From an uncultured Bacilli bacterium (GTDB taxonomy: Bacteria; Bacillota_I; Bacilli_A; RF39; UBA660), in the NCBI GenBank assembly GCA_947586295.1, contig CANPXQ010000009.1:1-16333 (forward strand): a stretch of DNA of 16,333 nucleotides, read 5' to 3'. Position 1 is the first letter of the stretch. Each line of letters begins with the position of its first letter. The notes below the pieces were generated by a model. That model saw only the letters and a program-made list of their open reading frames with translations, was not told the origin of the DNA and searched no databases. Shown piece by piece: positions 15,422-16,333 of the stretch. The position numbers and the translations under genes were made by a program.

Positions 15422-16211
15422 AACCTAAGGCAATATCTAAAATCATCATTAAAGAAAAACCAATCATTGTAAATAAAGCCATTAAATCCTTTTTTTTATT
15501 AGTTTGACTTTCGGGAATTAATTCTTCAATGACAACATAGATCATTGCTCCTGCGGCAAAAGATAATAAAAAAGGAAGTAAAAAGCGAACCCTTACAACT
15601 AAAATAGCTCCTAATACTCCAGCAATAGGTTCTACAATTCCACTTAATTGACCATAGAAAAAGGCTTTTTTAGGTGAAAATCCTTCTCTTAATAAAGGAA
15701 CGGATATAGCTGTTCCTTCGGGAAAGTTTTGTAAGCCAATTCCAATCGCTAGCATAATAGCGGAGGTAAGAGTAGCGCCTTCTATCCCATAAGCAAGTGT
15801 TCCAAAAGCAACTCCGACAGCCAGTCCTTCCGGAATATTATGTAATGTTATGGAAAATATTAGCATTAAACTCCGTTTGATTTTATTTTTATTTTCTTTT
15901 TTGATTAATTTATCAAATATTTTATCTCCTATAAAAAGTAGTACTCCACCCATAAAAAAACCAATAAAAGTTACTAGCCAAGGGATTAGTTTTAAATTAT
16001 AAGCCATTTCTATGGCGGGTTTTAATAATGAAAAATAAGAGGCCGCAATCATAACCCCAGCCGCAAAACCCAGCATTGCATCCATCAGATTTTTATTTAT
16101 TTTGCGAAAAGCAAAAACGATAGCCGCGCCTAAGGCCGTAATACTCCAAGTAAAGATGGTGGCTAGTAAAGCTTGAATAACATAATTTAAATTGCCAAAC
16201 CAAATAGGCAT
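15420..16211 (-). CDS. ZIP family metal transporter (GufA/ZupT-like)
   Basis: A 263-residue inner-membrane transporter predicted to import divalent metals, most likely zinc and possibly iron or manganese. About eight hydrophobic helices are visible. The diagnostic metal-binding motifs are present: LHNIPEGLAVGV with His124, Asn125 and Glu128 in helix 4, and GLQNFPEGTAIS with Gln161, Asn162 and Glu165 in helix 5, plus Glu194 in helix 6. A basic cytoplasmic loop (about 97-113, KLIKKENKNKIKR) precedes helix 4. The frame is open upstream to 16298, but the ATG at 16211 has GGAGG seven bases before it and starts at the family's usual N-terminus; the extra 29 residues are discarded. It has its own promoter. 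The metal actually carried cannot be read from the sequence. Confidence 0.9.
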   Translation of the reverse strand: MPIWFGNLNYVIQALLATIFTWSITALGAAIVFAFRKINKNLMDAMLGFAAGVMIAASYFSLLKPAIEMAYNLKLIPWLVTFIGFFMGGVLLFIGDKIFDKLIKKENKNKIKRSLMLIFSITLHNIPEGLAVGVAFGTLAYGIEGATLTSAIMLAIGIGLQNFPEGTAISVPLLREGFSPKKAFFYGQLSGIVEPIAGVLGAILVVRVRFLLPFLLSFAAGAMIYVVIEELIPESQTNKKKDLMALFTMIGFSLMMILDIALG

Positions 16212-16234
16212 TTCTTTATTCCTCCAATCAAAAT

Positions 16235-16263
16235 ATTTTATGAAAAAAATTAAAATATGGCTA
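16235..16263 (-). promoter_or_regulatory. Candidate promoter of the ZIP transporter gene
   Basis: On the minus strand, TAGCCA (16263-16258), 17 bases, then TAAAAT (16240-16235). Start expected near 16228, a leader of about 17 nt. A TTGCAG slightly further upstream would need a 23-base spacer. The large palindrome at 16286-16333 begins 22 bases upstream of the -35. Confidence 0.45.
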
Positions 16264-16285
16264 CTGCAATCGTATTTATGGAATT

Positions 16286-16333
16286 GTAGGTTTGTCAAAC
16301 ATATGTGACAGCGTATATGGTTGGCAAACCTAC
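16286..16333. repeat. 48-bp imperfect palindrome at the window end
   Basis: GTAGGTTTG (16286-16294) matches CAAACCTAC (16325-16333), and the symmetry continues inward through CAA/TTG and CATAT/ATATG with only two mismatches in 19 pairs, one of them a G-T. The centre is about ten bases. No T run follows on the minus strand, so it is not a terminator for leftward genes. It is visibly richer in G and C than the AT-rich DNA around it. It may be a repeat unit or a regulator site for the ZIP gene. The last base of the window is the last base of the repeat. Confidence 0.75.

Noticed and set aside
16212..16298. 29-residue N-terminal extension of the ZIP transporter
   Set aside because: It spans the promoter region, the ATG at 16211 has GGAGG correctly placed, and the family starts there.
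1..16333. Mycoplasma-type code (TGA as Trp)
   Set aside because: Tryptophans checked are encoded by TGG and holA ends at TGA, with the next gene's promoter right behind it.
1..16333. CRISPR array, tRNA/rRNA genes, transposase, phage or defence system
   Set aside because: No spaced direct repeats, cloverleaf sequences or protein signatures of these kinds were seen on either strand.

Overview
The window is AT-rich bacterial DNA with a low-GC Firmicutes (Bacilli) character. The evidence is the ribosomal-protein order rplU-prp-rpmA with the Firmicutes-specific L27 N-terminal extension, followed by obg; the comEA-comEC-holA cluster; strong Shine-Dalgarno sites; and a bile salt hydrolase that points to an animal-gut inhabitant. 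Tryptophan is encoded by TGG in the genes I checked and TAA, TAG and TGA all close genes, so the standard bacterial code applies rather than the Mycoplasma code. An uncultured gut lineage close to Erysipelotrichia or RF39-type Bacilli fits, but I cannot name a species. Both ends are open: base 1 lies inside rplU, and the last base is the last base of a 48-bp inverted repeat.

Layout. 1-699: the end of rplU, then prp (the protease that trims L27) and rpmA (L27), closed by a terminator. 784-2322: obg with its own promoter; its terminator lies inside a convergent DUF192-family gene at 2071-2406 (minus). 2430-4825: one surface/recombination operon holding a membrane-anchored BspA-type repeat protein, ruvA (with no ruvB behind it) and a type IV pilin-like protein. 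4831-8538: pyruvate, phosphate dikinase, broken by one missing base near 6864, followed 11 nt later by a bile salt hydrolase and a terminator. 8595-11405: comEA and comEC, the DNA-uptake channel, overlapping by 32 bp. 11442-13769: holA (DNA polymerase III delta) and tig (trigger factor), each with its own promoter. 13820-15397: a membrane-anchored WG-repeat-like protein. 15420-16211 (minus): a ZIP-family metal transporter, converging on the previous gene at a bidirectional terminator that contains both stop codons. 16286-16333: the large palindrome upstream of the ZIP promoter.

How the genes fit together. Most are housekeeping: ribosome maturation (L21, Prp, L27, Obg), protein folding (trigger factor), replication and recombination (HolA, RuvA), and PEP/pyruvate metabolism (PpdK). 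The accessory part is cell-surface and gut-related: two single-pass membrane proteins with large outer domains, a lone pseudopilin, a DNA-uptake module and a bile salt hydrolase.

I see no tRNA, rRNA, CRISPR array, prophage or transposase gene, and no clear new defence or mobile system. The observations most worth following are the ppdK frameshift, the obg terminator embedded in the DUF192 gene, the ruvA neighbourhood, the terminal palindrome, and the consistent very short leaders with a split in Shine-Dalgarno type.
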